Shown piece after piece: positions 16,114 through 25,804 of a stretch of 64,000 nt of DNA. The notes beneath the pieces are model-generated. The model did not search any database, was not told the DNA's origin, and saw nothing but the letters and a program-made list of their open reading frames with translations. Position numbers and translations under genes: made by a program. The DNA is from Saccharofermentans sp. (GTDB lineage: Bacteria > Bacillota > Clostridia > Saccharofermentanales > Saccharofermentanaceae): NCBI GenBank assembly GCA_024684815.1, contig JAIKWL010000046.1:1-64000 (forward strand). The letters run 5' to 3'. The first letter of the stretch is position 1. Each line of letters begins with the position of its first letter.

Positions 16114-17688
16114 TTACTTTGCCAGATATTTGAAGAAGAAGGTGTTTTCAGGAGATTCAACAAAGAACTGGTCCTGTATCACCTCTACAAAATCTGATTC
16201 ATTATGTGCGATGTTTCCGAATGATACTATACTGTCGGTGAATCTTTCATCAGATAAGAAAGTCATAGGGTAGATCGTCGTTACCATATAATATGTGACG
16301 TAAGTCATTCCGATAATTACTAAAGAGAACGCGGCGCGGACCAGCATTGCCTTTGTCCCCATGCGTTCTTTCTTTTTGGAGTTCCTTAACTTATCATCTT
16401 CATTCGTGAATTCCGCGATCTTTTCAGCCATAAAGATACATAGAATGAACAGTGCAGGCATACTGCCGCGCATTGCAAGATTGTTTCCTTCAGACATAAA
16501 GTAGAACGGCAGGATAAGAAGAACGGCAACAGCGCTCCAGAGCATCGGATCTTTCTTGTGGCGTTTACAAACAAATACCAGTGAAGGAAGTACTTCGATT
16601 ACAAACAGCAGGATATAAACGATTATGAACATGAGTATATTGCCGCCGTAGAATTCCCATAAAAAGCCCTGCATGTGAAGGGCTCCGGATTTAGCTCCGT
16701 AAAAGGACCCGTAAGAAAAAAGCATCAGAACAGGAATTGCAAGATTGTTATAAGTGAAGATATTTAAAGCATATTGTTTTTTGCCTGAAGCATTAAGATC
16801 ACCTGAAAAAAGCCTTGCCAGAGCTATCGGCAGAAGTCCGATCGTAGCCCAGGGCGAGTAAGCAAACATCAGGCTTGCCGTAAACCCGAGGCTTCTGTTG
16901 TTTAAAGAAAGCAGGATAAGGGTGACGATAAGATAGCAGGGTACAGCCTGATGGTAAACATTTTCGAGATTATTGAAGTTGCTGATAAATGACACATAGG
17001 GAGCCCAGCCATCGATCCATGCCCAGCCGTCGTAAGGGTGGATCTGGTTGATAAAATACGGAATGACATCAAGACCCGAAAAGCACAAAAACATGAAGAA
17101 AGTTCCGTAAGAAGCCTTCCTGATGTATTTGCACATTCCGATAAGAGTCAGGAATATACCGGCGCTGTTCCACAGGATAAGAGTGATGTTTCCTGCAGTA
17201 AATCCGAATATTTTTCCGATGACAGCCGAAGGTAGCCAGTAGGTGAAATAGTATACAAAGCCCTGATTGCCGTTTATGTTCAGTTTTTCTATAACTTCAG
17301 GATTAGTTTGAGTGGCAGGGTCGTAAATGACCGGCCATTTATAGTTGATCAGGTCATTGAAAATTGCTCTTCTGTAAGCGTGGTCGAAAGGCCCCCAGGT
17401 GTATTCTCCTACACCGTTTGTAATTGTAAGTAACAAAGCAAATACAAATGCAATAACGAGGAACTTTAACGGGAAGCGGATATCTTCTTTCAGGCCAGAC
17501 TTTTGTCCTTCCGGATCTGAAGTACAGTCTCTTACAGCAATAAATAAAGCAAATGAAATGACGGCAGTAAACAGTATCCCGAATAAGATCTTCAGATATC
17601 CGAGAAAAAAGATCACGACCGGCAGTGTCAGATAGATCACAGCCAGAGTAAAGAACAGTTTATAGGATATCCTGATATTCTTATTCAT
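16114..17688 (-). CDS. Polytopic membrane protein, GT-C glycosyltransferase-like
   Basis: The 524-residue protein has about ten to twelve membrane helices and a short basic N-terminus. After the second or third helix comes an extracytoplasmic loop, TWGPFDHAYRRAIFNDL, with an acidic residue near a histidine. A further loop is rich in Trp and Tyr (HPYDGWAWIDGWAPYV). This layout resembles lipid-linked-sugar-using GT-C enzymes and their YfhO-like relatives, but no diagnostic motif confirms it. It is a single gene on the minus strand between the convergent cassette and the tRNA-Lys. Start ATG at 17688 with a weak SD (GGAGCG). A role in envelope polysaccharide is inference only. Confidence 0.6.
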   Translation of the reverse strand: MNKNIRISYKLFFTLAVIYLTLPVVIFFLGYLKILFGILFTAVISFALFIAVRDCTSDPEGQKSGLKEDIRFPLKFLVIAFVFALLLTITNGVGEYTWGPFDHAYRRAIFNDLINYKWPVIYDPATQTNPEVIEKLNINGNQGFVYYFTYWLPSAVIGKIFGFTAGNITLILWNSAGIFLTLIGMCKYIRKASYGTFFMFLCFSGLDVIPYFINQIHPYDGWAWIDGWAPYVSFISNFNNLENVYHQAVPCYLIVTLILLSLNNRSLGFTASLMFAYSPWATIGLLPIALARLFSGDLNASGKKQYALNIFTYNNLAIPVLMLFSYGSFYGAKSGALHMQGFLWEFYGGNILMFIIVYILLFVIEVLPSLVFVCKRHKKDPMLWSAVAVLLILPFYFMSEGNNLAMRGSMPALFILCIFMAEKIAEFTNEDDKLRNSKKKERMGTKAMLVRAAFSLVIIGMTYVTYYMVTTIYPMTFLSDERFTDSIVSFGNIAHNESDFVEVIQDQFFVESPENTFFFKYLAK

Positions 17689-17747
17689 GTGTCACGCTCC
17701 ATATAAGATTATAATGATTGGAATAGAATAAACCAAATAAGAATAAC

Positions 17748-17777
17748 AAAAAAAGAGCTCCGATATATCGAAGCTCT
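17748..17777 (-). terminator. Terminator of tRNA-Lys
   Basis: Read on the minus strand, AGAGCT pairs with AGCTCT around an inner CGATATATCG and is followed by seven T. It lies six bases downstream of the tRNA-Lys CCA end. Confidence 0.9.
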
Positions 17778-17782
17778 TTTGC

Positions 17783-17858
17783 TGGTGCACCTCCAGGGAC
17801 TCGAACCCTGGGCCCACTGATTAAGAGTCAGTTGCTCTACCATCTGAGCTAGAGGTGC
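17783..17858 (-). tRNA. tRNA-Lys (CTT)
   Basis: On the minus strand a 76-base cloverleaf runs from GCACCTC to an encoded CCA. The anticodon stem ACTGA/TCAGT encloses loop CTCTTAA, so the anticodon is CTT (lysine). A GGTTCGAGTCC T-arm is present. It has its own promoter and terminator. Confidence 0.96.
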
Positions 17859-17874
17859 GTTAACAACGTCAGTT

Positions 17875-17903
17875 ATTATAGCCATTAGGGTTTTACAAGT
17901 CAA
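17875..17903 (-). promoter_or_regulatory. Promoter of tRNA-Lys
   Basis: On the minus strand TTGACT (17903-17898) and a perfect TATAAT (17880-17875) are 17 bases apart, with transcription starting about ten bases before the tRNA. This is the best consensus promoter in the window. Confidence 0.9.
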
Positions 17904-17922
17904 CAGTTATTTTTGAATTTGG

Positions 17923-19059
17923 TCAATCGAAAAATCCTGTCATATCAACCGAATTGAAATCGTCAGATAACGGGAGCTTTACAGGATGTCCTTCCTTGGC
18001 CGACTTATAGATGCCGAGAAGCGTGTCGACCGATGAAAAACCGGCATAAGCATCAGCTATCGGGTTCCTGTTCTCTGATATGGATTCGAACAGATCCTTA
18101 TATATCCCGAGATGCGGATTTAAAGCGCACTTGTAGGAGAAAAGACCGCCGGTCTTGAATTGTTTCCTTATATAGTAACCGTTGAGTTTTTTAGTCTTAC
18201 CGTCAGGCTTGATCCCGTATACGGAGATGTGAGGCTTGCCCGAATCAAGCCCCATTGAAAGCTGACCTTTTTCGCAGAAGACTGAAAATTCCGCAGTGTG
18301 TTTTGACGGAATGGTCGCAGTCGTTCCTTCGATCTGCGCGAGAGATCCGTTTTCGAGGCGCAGGACTGCCATACCGAGATCCTCGGCTTCGATATTTCTT
18401 AAGCGGCGTGCGATCATGGCTGAAGCTTCTTCCGGTTCGGAACCCATGAGCCATACGAGAAGATCGATTGCGTGTATCGTCTGGTTCATAAGAGCGCCGC
18501 CGTCACTTTTCCATGTGCCGCGCCATGCTGCACTTGAATAATATGCCTCATCGTGACCCCAGCGTACATAGATGGTTCCGTGAGTGACTTTGCCGTATTT
18601 CCCTTCAGCTATGTCTTCTCTTACGAGACCTACGATCGGAAGATAGCGGTAGATATGACCCATTGCGATCTTAAGACCTGTTTTCTTGGAAAGCTCGAAG
18701 ATCTCTCTTGCCTCAGAGACAGACATTGTCATGGGCTTTTCGAGCAAAAGATTGCAGCCGTGTTCCATCGCATATTTGGCAATCTGGAAATGAAGACCGG
18801 AAGGCACGGTAACGGACACTATGGAAGGCTTAACTTCATCAATAGCCTGTTTGTAATCGTTATAAAACTTGGTGTCAGCAAAACCTTTGACAGAACCAAG
18901 GAGCCTTTTGGCCGAATCGGGATTAACATCGACAACAGCCTTAAGTTCCAGCCCCTTAAGCTTGGAAATAGCCTTCAGGTGCTTCTCTGCGACTCTGCCG
19001 CAGCCGATGATGATCACGGATAAAGGTGTGGATACTGATGTATTAGAATTACCGGCCAT
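17923..19059 (-). CDS. Gfo/Idh/MocA-family NAD(P)-dependent oxidoreductase
   Basis: The 378-residue enzyme has an N-terminal Rossmann fold (VIIIGCGRVAEKHLKAI, about residues 15-31) and the family EKPM motif after a LLLEKP strand near residue 105, whose lysine is usually catalytic. The C-terminal alpha/beta domain follows, with GGALMNQTIHAIDLLVWL. Substrates in this family are usually sugars, inositols or nucleotide sugars; this member's substrate cannot be read from the sequence. The start at 19059 has GGAGG seven bases upstream; a longer in-frame form from 19119 has none. It stands alone, divergent from the pyrimidine phosphorylase gene. The tRNA-Lys promoter lies immediately beyond its 3' end. 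Confidence 0.88.
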   Translation of the reverse strand: MAGNSNTSVSTPLSVIIIGCGRVAEKHLKAISKLKGLELKAVVDVNPDSAKRLLGSVKGFADTKFYNDYKQAIDEVKPSIVSVTVPSGLHFQIAKYAMEHGCNLLLEKPMTMSVSEAREIFELSKKTGLKIAMGHIYRYLPIVGLVREDIAEGKYGKVTHGTIYVRWGHDEAYYSSAAWRGTWKSDGGALMNQTIHAIDLLVWLMGSEPEEASAMIARRLRNIEAEDLGMAVLRLENGSLAQIEGTTATIPSKHTAEFSVFCEKGQLSMGLDSGKPHISVYGIKPDGKTKKLNGYYIRKQFKTGGLFSYKCALNPHLGIYKDLFESISENRNPIADAYAGFSSVDTLLGIYKSAKEGHPVKLPLSDDFNSVDMTGFFD

Positions 19060-19171
19060 TATTAAGCCTCCGTTAGGTTTTTGCTTGAAATAGTTTAGCA
19101 CAAATGGATGAATTGGCACTATTAATGATTATAATACTTTTATAGATAACCGATTTTGGAGGTGATCTTCC

Positions 19172-20497
19172 ATGAACATGCGCGACATCATTATCGCTAA
19201 GAGAGATAAGCAGAGCCTTACCGATGAGCAGATCAGGTTCTTCATATCAGGCGTGACCGATGGTTCTATTCCTGATTACCAGATATCGGCTTTGCTTATG
19301 GCGATCGTCTTAAACGGCATGGATGAGCGCGAGATGACAACGCTCACACTGGAGATGGCTCAATCCGGCAAGCAGATGGATCTGTCTTATCTGGAAGGGA
19401 TCCCGGTAGATAAGCACAGCACGGGCGGAGTAGGCGATAAGATCACACCTGTTCTCCTGCCCCTTATTGCTACATTCGGAGTTGAGACGGTCAAGCTCAG
19501 CGGAAGAGGGCTGGGTTTTACTGGCGGTACGGTAGATAAGTTCGAATCAATACAGGGTTTTAATATTGAGGTCGATTCCAAAGATTTCCCTGAACTAGTA
19601 AAGAAGACCGGCATGGTCATTTCAGGCCAGACACCTGATCTGGCGCCTGCCGATAAGATCCTCTATTCCTTAAGAGATGTTACCGGAACAGTAGATTCGA
19701 TACCTCTCATAGCTTCTTCCATAATGAGCAAGAAGATTGCAGGCGGAGCCAAGGCGATCGTCCTTGATGTCACATGCGGTTCAGGTGCTTTCATGAAGGA
19801 TTATGCCATGGCAAAAGAACTTGCAGAAGCCATGATCAGGATCGGCAATCTGGCAGGCCGCAGGACAGTCGCGGTTATTACCGATATGGATCAGCCGTTG
19901 GGAAGATTCTGCGGCAATATCCTTGAGATGCAGGAAGTGCTGAATACCGTCACAGGCAAGGGTGAAGAGGACGTCATTGAAGTTGTCACCGAACTTGCTT
20001 TCCATCTTATAACTCTTGCCGGTAAGGATGCCGGTATGAGTTCTGAAGTATTAAGAGAAGAGATACGTCAAAGGCTTTCTGACGGAAGCTGCTTTGAGAA
20101 ATATAAGGAACTCATCACTTCACAGGGCGGTGTTTTAAATGCTTCCGGTTCGCCTGTTTATGTAGATACGCCGTTTGACTGCATGCATGTCAACTCACCG
20201 GATGCGGGTTACGTGCAGAGCGTAAGAGCCGATCTTATAGGTCAGGCATCAGTCCTTTTGGGCGCCGGAAGACTGTCTAAAACTGATCCCATAGATTACG
20301 GAGCAGGAATCGGATTCTTTGTTAAGACCGGTGACAGGGTAGAGCGCGGTGATTCCTTGTGTGCTCTGTATCAGGGTGCGAAAAGCGATCTTCCCGAAGA
20401 ACGTCTTTTCGATGCAATGGATCTGATACTTGAGGCATACGAGATCGGTCCTGATAAGCCTTCTAAGAAGCCGGCAATATTAGGTGTAATATCTTGA
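19172..20497 (+). CDS. pdp: Pyrimidine-nucleoside phosphorylase
   Basis: The enzyme splits uridine or thymidine (and deoxyuridine) with phosphate to the free base and (deoxy)ribose 1-phosphate. The 441-residue length and motifs fit the family: DKHSTGGVGDK (phosphate and substrate site, near residue 80), SGRGLGFTGGTVDK near 108, KKIAGGAKAIVLDVTCGSGAFMK near 186, and a DPIDYGAGIGF C-terminal domain. GGAGGTGATC is a near-perfect SD. TATAAT at 19130-19135 is a likely -10, but no good -35 is seen. The gene contributes to nucleoside salvage with punA at 51.4 kb. Confidence 0.93.
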   Translation: MNMRDIIIAKRDKQSLTDEQIRFFISGVTDGSIPDYQISALLMAIVLNGMDEREMTTLTLEMAQSGKQMDLSYLEGIPVDKHSTGGVGDKITPVLLPLIATFGVETVKLSGRGLGFTGGTVDKFESIQGFNIEVDSKDFPELVKKTGMVISGQTPDLAPADKILYSLRDVTGTVDSIPLIASSIMSKKIAGGAKAIVLDVTCGSGAFMKDYAMAKELAEAMIRIGNLAGRRTVAVITDMDQPLGRFCGNILEMQEVLNTVTGKGEEDVIEVVTELAFHLITLAGKDAGMSSEVLREEIRQRLSDGSCFEKYKELITSQGGVLNASGSPVYVDTPFDCMHVNSPDAGYVQSVRADLIGQASVLLGAGRLSKTDPIDYGAGIGFFVKTGDRVERGDSLCALYQGAKSDLPEERLFDAMDLILEAYEIGPDKPSKKPAILGVIS

Positions 20498-20521
20498 TTA
20501 GTTCTTCTGTTAATGTATAAT
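20494..20521 (+). promoter_or_regulatory. Promoter of the ruvCAB-queH operon
   Basis: TTGATT (20494-20499) overlaps the end of pdp. A perfect TATAAT (20516-20521) follows after 16 bases, 35 bases before the ruvC start. Confidence 0.75.
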
Positions 20522-20555
20522 CAGAACAAATGTTTATATCTGCTTAAGGAGTGCC

Positions 20556-21122
20556 ATGGCTAAAGAACATGCTAAGATGAGAATAATCGGCATCGATCCC
20601 GGATATGCCATCACGGGTTATGGCATTGTCGATAAGACTGGTTCAAAGTTTGAAGTTGTTGACTACGGTGCCATAGAGACCAAAGCAGGCGTTGATTTCC
20701 CGCTAAGACTTCTTGCGATCAATGACAAGATCCGCTTTTTGCTCGAGCAGTATAAACCTGATTATATGTCCATTGAAGAGCTTTTCATGGGGCATAACCA
20801 CACGACGGTAATAGGTACGGCACAGGCAAGAGGCGCCGTGCTCGTCGAAGCGGCAAGAGCCGGAGTCGAGGTTTTCGAGTTTACGCCGGGACAGGTAAAG
20901 CTTGCGATAACAGGTTACGGTAAAGCAGAGAAGAAGCAGGTTCAGGTAATGACAAAATCCATCCTTGGTCTTAAGGAGATACCCAAGCCTGACGATGCCG
21001 CAGATGCACTGGCTTTGGCGATAACACTTGCAAATACCGGTGTTGCATTTGCCGGCAAGGCCGTTTCAGGTTATCAGTATGGCAGATACGGTTATTCAAA
21101 CCGTAATGAGGGATTTGTCTGA
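20556..21122 (+). CDS. ruvC: Holliday junction resolvase RuvC
   Basis: This endonuclease cuts Holliday junctions during recombinational repair, working with the RuvAB branch-migration motor encoded next to it. The 188-residue protein shows the RNase-H-like motifs: GIDPGYAITGYG with catalytic Asp14, the SIEELFMG acidic residue near 74, and PDDAADALALA near 145-155, which supplies the last acidic residues. Compared with E. coli RuvC it has a seven-residue N-terminal and a short Gly/Tyr-rich C-terminal extension. The ATG is preceded by AAGGAG. Confidence 0.96.
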   Translation: MAKEHAKMRIIGIDPGYAITGYGIVDKTGSKFEVVDYGAIETKAGVDFPLRLLAINDKIRFLLEQYKPDYMSIEELFMGHNHTTVIGTAQARGAVLVEAARAGVEVFEFTPGQVKLAITGYGKAEKKQVQVMTKSILGLKEIPKPDDAADALALAITLANTGVAFAGKAVSGYQYGRYGYSNRNEGFV

Positions 21123-21165
21123 TTTATTGATAGAATGATTTTTATCAGATAAAAGGAGAATATGA

Positions 21166-21792
21166 ATGTACGCTTATATCAAGGGGATCATTTCCGAACG
21201 TAATGACCAGCAGATCGTAGTAGAGAATAACGGTATCGGATATCTTATCAATTGCCCTCTGGGGATCTCGGCAGAGATCGGAGAGATCGGAGATGAAGTG
21301 ACGGTCTATCTTTATCAGAGCGTTAAGGAAGATGACATCTCTTTATACGGGTTTGGCTCAAGAGACCAGAAGGAGATGTTCTTAAAGCTTATAACAGTGA
21401 GCGGGATCGGTCCTAAAGTCGCTCATACGATTTGTGCTTCATTATCTCCCGAGCAGATCGCAGCTGCAGTTATGAGCGGTAATGTTACGCTTCTTACAGG
21501 TGTAAAGGGACTTGGCAAAAAGACTGCCGAACGAATTATCTTAGAACTCAAGGATAAGCTCAAGAGCCAGCTTGGGACTGCTTCCGGTGCAAATGTAATG
21601 CCTGCAGTTTCTGTATCTGAAGGCAAGGGTGATGCAGGTGTCATGCAGGATGCCGTCGGCGCGCTCGTTGTGTTAGGATATAAAGACCAGGAAGCTCTGG
21701 AAGCCGTAGGCGCTGCTTATGAGGACGGGATCGGTCTGGAAGACCTTATCCGTAAGGCTTTAAAGCTTGCTTCAGGAAAGAAGTTCTTATAA
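21166..21792 (+). CDS. ruvA: Holliday junction branch-migration protein RuvA
   Basis: RuvA binds four-way junctions as a tetramer and loads RuvB. The 208-residue protein has the N-terminal OB fold (MYAYIKGIISERNDQQIVVE), two helix-hairpin-helix motifs (VSGIGPKVAHTI and VKGLGKKTAERIILEL), and the C-terminal RuvB-contacting helix bundle (DAVGALVVLGYKDQEALEA). An AAAGGAG site precedes the ATG at 21166. Confidence 0.97.
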   Translation: MYAYIKGIISERNDQQIVVENNGIGYLINCPLGISAEIGEIGDEVTVYLYQSVKEDDISLYGFGSRDQKEMFLKLITVSGIGPKVAHTICASLSPEQIAAAVMSGNVTLLTGVKGLGKKTAERIILELKDKLKSQLGTASGANVMPAVSVSEGKGDAGVMQDAVGALVVLGYKDQEALEAVGAAYEDGIGLEDLIRKALKLASGKKFL

Positions 21793-21807
21793 AGGTCCGT
21801 ATTATAT

Positions 21808-22932
21808 ATGATGAATTTTAATGAACAGGAAAACGAGGAAGAGCGCGTTTTAGGGCGTCTCAGACAACCGGGTGATGTTGAGGAAAAAGCGTTAAGACCG
21901 GTAACCTTTGAAGAGTATTCGGGACAGACTAAGGTTAAGACTAATCTTAAGATATTTATCGATGCCGCAAGAAAGCGCGGAGAAGCATTAGACCACGTTC
22001 TTTTATATGGTCCTCCGGGATTAGGCAAGACTACTCTTGCAGGTATCATTGCATCCGAGATGGGCGTTGCCATGCATATAACCACCGGTCCTTCAATCGA
22101 GAAGGCAGGTGATCTTGCGGCGCTTCTTACGAACCTAAACGAGAATGAAGTTCTGTTTATCGATGAGATCCACAGACTTAACAAGAATGTGGAAGAAGTC
22201 CTTTATCCCGCGATGGAGGACTATTGTCTTGATCTTATGATCGGAAAAGGTCCTGCTGCGCGTTCCGTAAGGCTTGATCTTCCGCACTTTACGCTTGTTG
22301 GAGCAACGACCAGGGCTGGCATGATATCGGCACCGTTAAGAGACCGTTTCGGCATGATCCACCGTCTTGAATTATATGAGACTGAGGATCTTATGGAGAT
22401 CTTGAAGCGTGATGCAGGACTTTTAGGTATAGCCATCAATGAGGAAGGTCTGCGCAATATCGCTTCAAGATCCAGAGGCACTCCGAGAATTGCCATCAGG
22501 CTTCTTAAGCGAATGAGGGATTTTGCTTCATATCTTGAAAAAGATGTTATAGATAAGGAAGTCTCTGATTACGGTCTTAAGGCCTTGGATATCGATGAGG
22601 TAGGTCTTGATGCAGTCGACAGAAGAGTCCTTACGGCAATAGCCGATATTTTCAAGGGCGGTCCTGTCGGACTTGAGACGTTAGCCGCCTGTACGGGTGA
22701 AGATCCGGTAACCATAGAAGACGTATACGAACCGTTTCTTTTGCAGAACGGATTCCTTGCCAAGACTCCGAGAGGAAGAGTCCTTACAATTAGGGCTTTT
22801 GAGCATATCGGTATTACCCCTCCGCCTTCATTTATTGCAGGAATGAGGAATAACGATGTTGTTCCCTCAAAGTTTGAGAACATCTCTATAGAAGACTGGC
22901 AGAATGCCAACAGGGAAGGCGGGGACAGCTGA
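21808..22932 (+). CDS. ruvB: Holliday junction branch-migration helicase RuvB
   Basis: This hexameric AAA+ motor drives branch migration with RuvA. The 374-residue protein is slightly longer than the usual 335-350. It shows Walker [10 protein letters not shown] near residue 70, Walker B FIDEIHRL near 115, sensor-1 VGATTRAG, the arginine finger in LRDRFG, and a C-terminal winged helix. The extra length is an N-terminal acidic stretch and a C-terminal [12 protein letters not shown] tail. ATG at 21808 or 21811; AAAGG lies upstream. It overlaps queH by one base. Confidence 0.97.
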   Translation: MMNFNEQENEEERVLGRLRQPGDVEEKALRPVTFEEYSGQTKVKTNLKIFIDAARKRGEALDHVLLYGPPGLGKTTLAGIIASEMGVAMHITTGPSIEKAGDLAALLTNLNENEVLFIDEIHRLNKNVEEVLYPAMEDYCLDLMIGKGPAARSVRLDLPHFTLVGATTRAGMISAPLRDRFGMIHRLELYETEDLMEILKRDAGLLGIAINEEGLRNIASRSRGTPRIAIRLLKRMRDFASYLEKDVIDKEVSDYGLKALDIDEVGLDAVDRRVLTAIADIFKGGPVGLETLAACTGEDPVTIEDVYEPFLLQNGFLAKTPRGRVLTIRAFEHIGITPPPSFIAGMRNNDVVPSKFENISIEDWQNANREGGDS

Positions 22933-23498
22933 TGGGAAGGATGCTTCTCCATGCCTGCTGCGGTCCCTGTGCGATGTATCCGTTAGATCTCCTGACTTCA
23001 GACGGGATCGATCTTGATTGCTACTGGTATAATCCCAATATCCAGCCGCAGTTTGAATTTGACAGACGTCATGCAAATCTTGAAAAGGCCTGTGAGCACT
23101 TCGGTATTAAGCTGATATCGGAAGGCACTGAATGTATGCAGGACTATTGGCTTTCAAAAGAGTATCTCAATGAATTCACTTCGCGATGTGATATGTGCTA
23201 TGACATCAGAATGGATCATGTGGCAAAGTTCTGTGCCGACAACGGTTATGAGACTTTTTGCACGACGCTTCTTGTAAGTCCTTATCAGCAGCACGATAAG
23301 ATCGCTGAGATAAGTGATAAGAAGGCATCTAAGTACGGCGTTAAGTTCAGATATATGGATTTCAGACCGGGTTTTCGGCAAGGACAGGATATGGCCCGGG
23401 AGATAGGTTTATACAGGCAGAAATTCTGCGGATGCATATTCTCGCTTGAAGAATCCAAGTTCAGGGATAAGATCTATAAGTCATTTGAGCAATCTTAG
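22932..23498 (+). CDS. queH: Epoxyqueuosine reductase QueH
   Basis: QueH carries out the last step of queuosine synthesis in tRNA, reducing epoxyqueuosine. It is an iron-sulfur enzyme unrelated to QueG. The 188-residue protein has the QueH hallmarks: HACCGPC near the N-terminus, SRCDMCYDIRM mid-protein, the PYQQHDKI segment, and YRQKFCGCIFS near the C-terminus, which together supply the cluster and active-site cysteines. The start codon overlaps the ruvB stop codon. Its 3' end overlaps the convergent rqcH by four bases. Confidence 0.93.
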   Translation: MGRMLLHACCGPCAMYPLDLLTSDGIDLDCYWYNPNIQPQFEFDRRHANLEKACEHFGIKLISEGTECMQDYWLSKEYLNEFTSRCDMCYDIRMDHVAKFCADNGYETFCTTLLVSPYQQHDKIAEISDKKASKYGVKFRYMDFRPGFRQGQDMAREIGLYRQKFCGCIFSLEESKFRDKIYKSFEQS

Positions 23499-25420
23499 TT
23501 TCTTGCCGGCTCTTTTGCTTCCACCAGAACAGAATAGTAACCTTCGTAGATGACCATGCCGGGTTTTGCTCCCGGTATCTTTTTTACGTGTGATACGGGA
23601 CAATAATCGACTTCGGCCTTGAGCTGTCCGGGTCTGGAATCTCCGGAGGTCATATGTTCCTCAAGTATAATCGCCTTTGAAAAGAACGCTGCAAGGCTTG
23701 CAGCTTCAAGAACCGCATTATCTGAAGGCATTTCCTCGCCGGGTCTGGTCCTGAGGATAACGTGTGTTCCGGGAAGACCTTTAACATGGAACCACCAGTC
23801 ACGCCTTGAAGCCGTATGGAATGTGAGCTGATCGTTCTGGATGTTGTTTCTTCCTGCGAGGATCTCATAGCCGTCGGATGTTACATATCTCCGGCAGGCA
23901 AGAGGCTTTTCTTTGGAGTTCTTATTGCTCCTGCCCTGATTTGCACGCTTTGCAGCCTCCCTTAATGCTCTTGAGGATGCTTTGCCTGATTTGGCTACTC
24001 CGACCATCCTGTTGGGGTCTCCGGTATTAGTGACAGGTGCTTTTCTGGCGGAAGGCCCTTTTCGAAAACCTGAATCTCCGGATATCTCTGCTATTAACTC
24101 TTCATTAATGGCATTAAGGTCTTCTGCATCCGAAGCCGCATTAACGGCTGCGATCAGTGAACGCAGATACTCTACTGCAAGTTCGTCCTCTTTAAGATAC
24201 TGTTCGGCAAGTTCCATCTTCCTTTTGGCTTTATGGAAACGTTTATAGTATTCCTGGGCATTGCCGGAAGCATCGAGAACAGGGTTTAAGGGTATCGTTA
24301 CATCCTTTTGGCTTTCGGATGAATAGTCGGTAAGGGTAACGGAAGAAGCGCCTTGTTTTATCATGTATTTGTATGTGAGGATAAGATCTCCCGAATGCTT
24401 GAGCATGTCGGCTTTCTGTCCTTCCTCGAAATCCTGTTCGTGTATCTCCTTTTTTCTGATGACTCTTGCAAGAGCACTTGAGATGATCTGGTTTAATCTG
24501 TCCCTGCCTTTATCCAGAACAAGCCTTGAATCTCTTGCCCGGTAACACATGTCAATGGCATCGGATATAGATGGAACAGATATTGTCTTAAAGTAGCCTT
24601 TAAGTTCAACGACAGAAGCATCCTGCGCATCTCCTGTCTCATCGAAAAACACCATCGGTTTATATGTGTTCCCGGTAATGCTTGAAAGGAAATCCCTGAC
24701 TGCATCTTTTAGTCTTGTCTTCTCCTGATCAGACAGCATCCCGAAAGTCTTTCTGCCGTCTATATCAGCTTTGTCAGCAATATATGCGGCAAGGACAGGT
24801 GATAAGCCCCTGATGGAACCGACAAGTGCTTTTTCGACAGGGCGGGAGAGTTCTGATTCCATTATCGGAAGTGATCCCCTGTTTGCCATATCGAGAGCTT
24901 TTTCCGCTTCGAGCTTATCCTGTGCCGGAGGATAGATATAGATCCTGGCGGGCATTACTTCTCTGACTCTTGATACGGAAAAATCAACATGTACGGCAGA
25001 ATCTAGGATTTTGCCGTTTTCGTTGATGAGGATGAGATTTGAAAAACGGCCCATAAGCTCGACAGTCAGTGTATAGAGCTTGCGGTCTCTTAATTCGTCG
25101 TTATTGCTTACGGTTATCTCGATGATACGTTCATATCCGGGGTTGGTGACCCGCTCGATCCTTGAGCCTGCCAGATACTTTCTAAGGAGCATGCAAAAGG
25201 ACGGCGGAATAGAAGGATTCTCCATAGTGTTTTCGGTAAAGCAGATGCGGGGGGACCCCGGATCGATCGAGATCAGGAGTTTTCTGTAGCCGCCCGTGAA
25301 TCTGATATGGAGGATGACAGTATGTCTGTCCGGCATGTAGATCTTGTCCACACGCTTGCCTTCAAGTTCTTTATTAAGCTCATTTGCGAGGAGCTGACAG
25401 GTTATGCCGTCCAATGTCAC
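23495..25420 (-). CDS. rqcH: Ribosome quality-control protein RqcH (NFACT family)
   Basis: RqcH (Rqc2/NEMF homologue) binds stalled 50S subunits and adds C-terminal alanine tails to arrested chains, marking them for degradation. The 641-residue protein has the NFACT-N domain (MTLDGITCQLLANELN..., residues 1 to about 180), a helix-hairpin-helix region, a long coiled coil (about 270-410), and the NFACT-R/DUF814 domain (GYEILAGRNNIQND, DWWFHVKGLPGTHVIL, about 515-625). Older annotations call it a fibronectin-binding protein. Four bases separate it from the small membrane-protein gene upstream. Confidence 0.93.
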   Translation of the reverse strand: MTLDGITCQLLANELNKELEGKRVDKIYMPDRHTVILHIRFTGGYRKLLISIDPGSPRICFTENTMENPSIPPSFCMLLRKYLAGSRIERVTNPGYERIIEITVSNNDELRDRKLYTLTVELMGRFSNLILINENGKILDSAVHVDFSVSRVREVMPARIYIYPPAQDKLEAEKALDMANRGSLPIMESELSRPVEKALVGSIRGLSPVLAAYIADKADIDGRKTFGMLSDQEKTRLKDAVRDFLSSITGNTYKPMVFFDETGDAQDASVVELKGYFKTISVPSISDAIDMCYRARDSRLVLDKGRDRLNQIISSALARVIRKKEIHEQDFEEGQKADMLKHSGDLILTYKYMIKQGASSVTLTDYSSESQKDVTIPLNPVLDASGNAQEYYKRFHKAKRKMELAEQYLKEDELAVEYLRSLIAAVNAASDAEDLNAINEELIAEISGDSGFRKGPSARKAPVTNTGDPNRMVGVAKSGKASSRALREAAKRANQGRSNKNSKEKPLACRRYVTSDGYEILAGRNNIQNDQLTFHTASRRDWWFHVKGLPGTHVILRTRPGEEMPSDNAVLEAASLAAFFSKAIILEEHMTSGDSRPGQLKAEVDYCPVSHVKKIPGAKPGMVIYEGYYSVLVEAKEPARN

Positions 25421-25424
25421 GGCT

Positions 25425-25802
25425 TTATACCTCGTCTTCCAAAGAGGCGTCAGGATCTTTAGAACTCTTTCTTGAGAAGACCAGAGTAAGGATTACCCAA
25501 ACGATGACGGCGATAAGGATCTCAACACCGAGGATCTTGAAGAACAGTCCGTAACTGTTCCAGCTGACAAGAAGATCTATCCCGACGATGAGGATGACTG
25601 CAGCCAGAAAGATCACCGGCATGGCTGCTTTGGAAGCAGCAAACTTTTTGAAGAATTCCGGTGATCCGGATTCTGTCCTTACAGGAGCACTCCTTGTGGT
25701 CCTGCGGGAAGCATTAGAGCGCGTGGTTTTGCCGGAGGAGCTTTTTTTGGAACTCCCCCTTGATGATGAACCTGTCGAACGCGGTCTTCCGGAATTTGCC
25801 AT
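25425..25802 (-). CDS. Small membrane protein with a basic Ser/Arg/Lys-rich N-terminus
   Basis: In this 125-residue protein, the first 48 or so residues are dominated by Ser, Arg, Lys, Thr and Gly and are probably disordered and cytosolic. Two membrane helices (about 60-80 and 85-108) and a short acidic tail follow. No family is recognised. It sits between prs and rqcH with spacings of two and four bases, so it is surely in their operon. The positive tail could contact nucleic acid or lipid head groups, but that is inference. Confidence 0.75.
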   Translation of the reverse strand: MANSGRPRSTGSSSRGSSKKSSSGKTTRSNASRRTTRSAPVRTESGSPEFFKKFAASKAAMPVIFLAAVILIVGIDLLVSWNSYGLFFKILGVEILIAVIVWVILTLVFSRKSSKDPDASLEDEV

Positions 25803-25804
25803 TA

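Noticed and set aside
15592..16197. Long reading frames on either strand inside the coiled-coil gene
   Set aside because: They are frame shadows of a low-complexity Glu/Ala/Pro region; the chosen frame has SD, operon context and a meaningful C-terminus.
17709..17903. A 64-residue minus-strand reading frame over the tRNA-Lys
   Set aside because: It is a translation of the tRNA, its promoter and its terminator, a well-known false gene.
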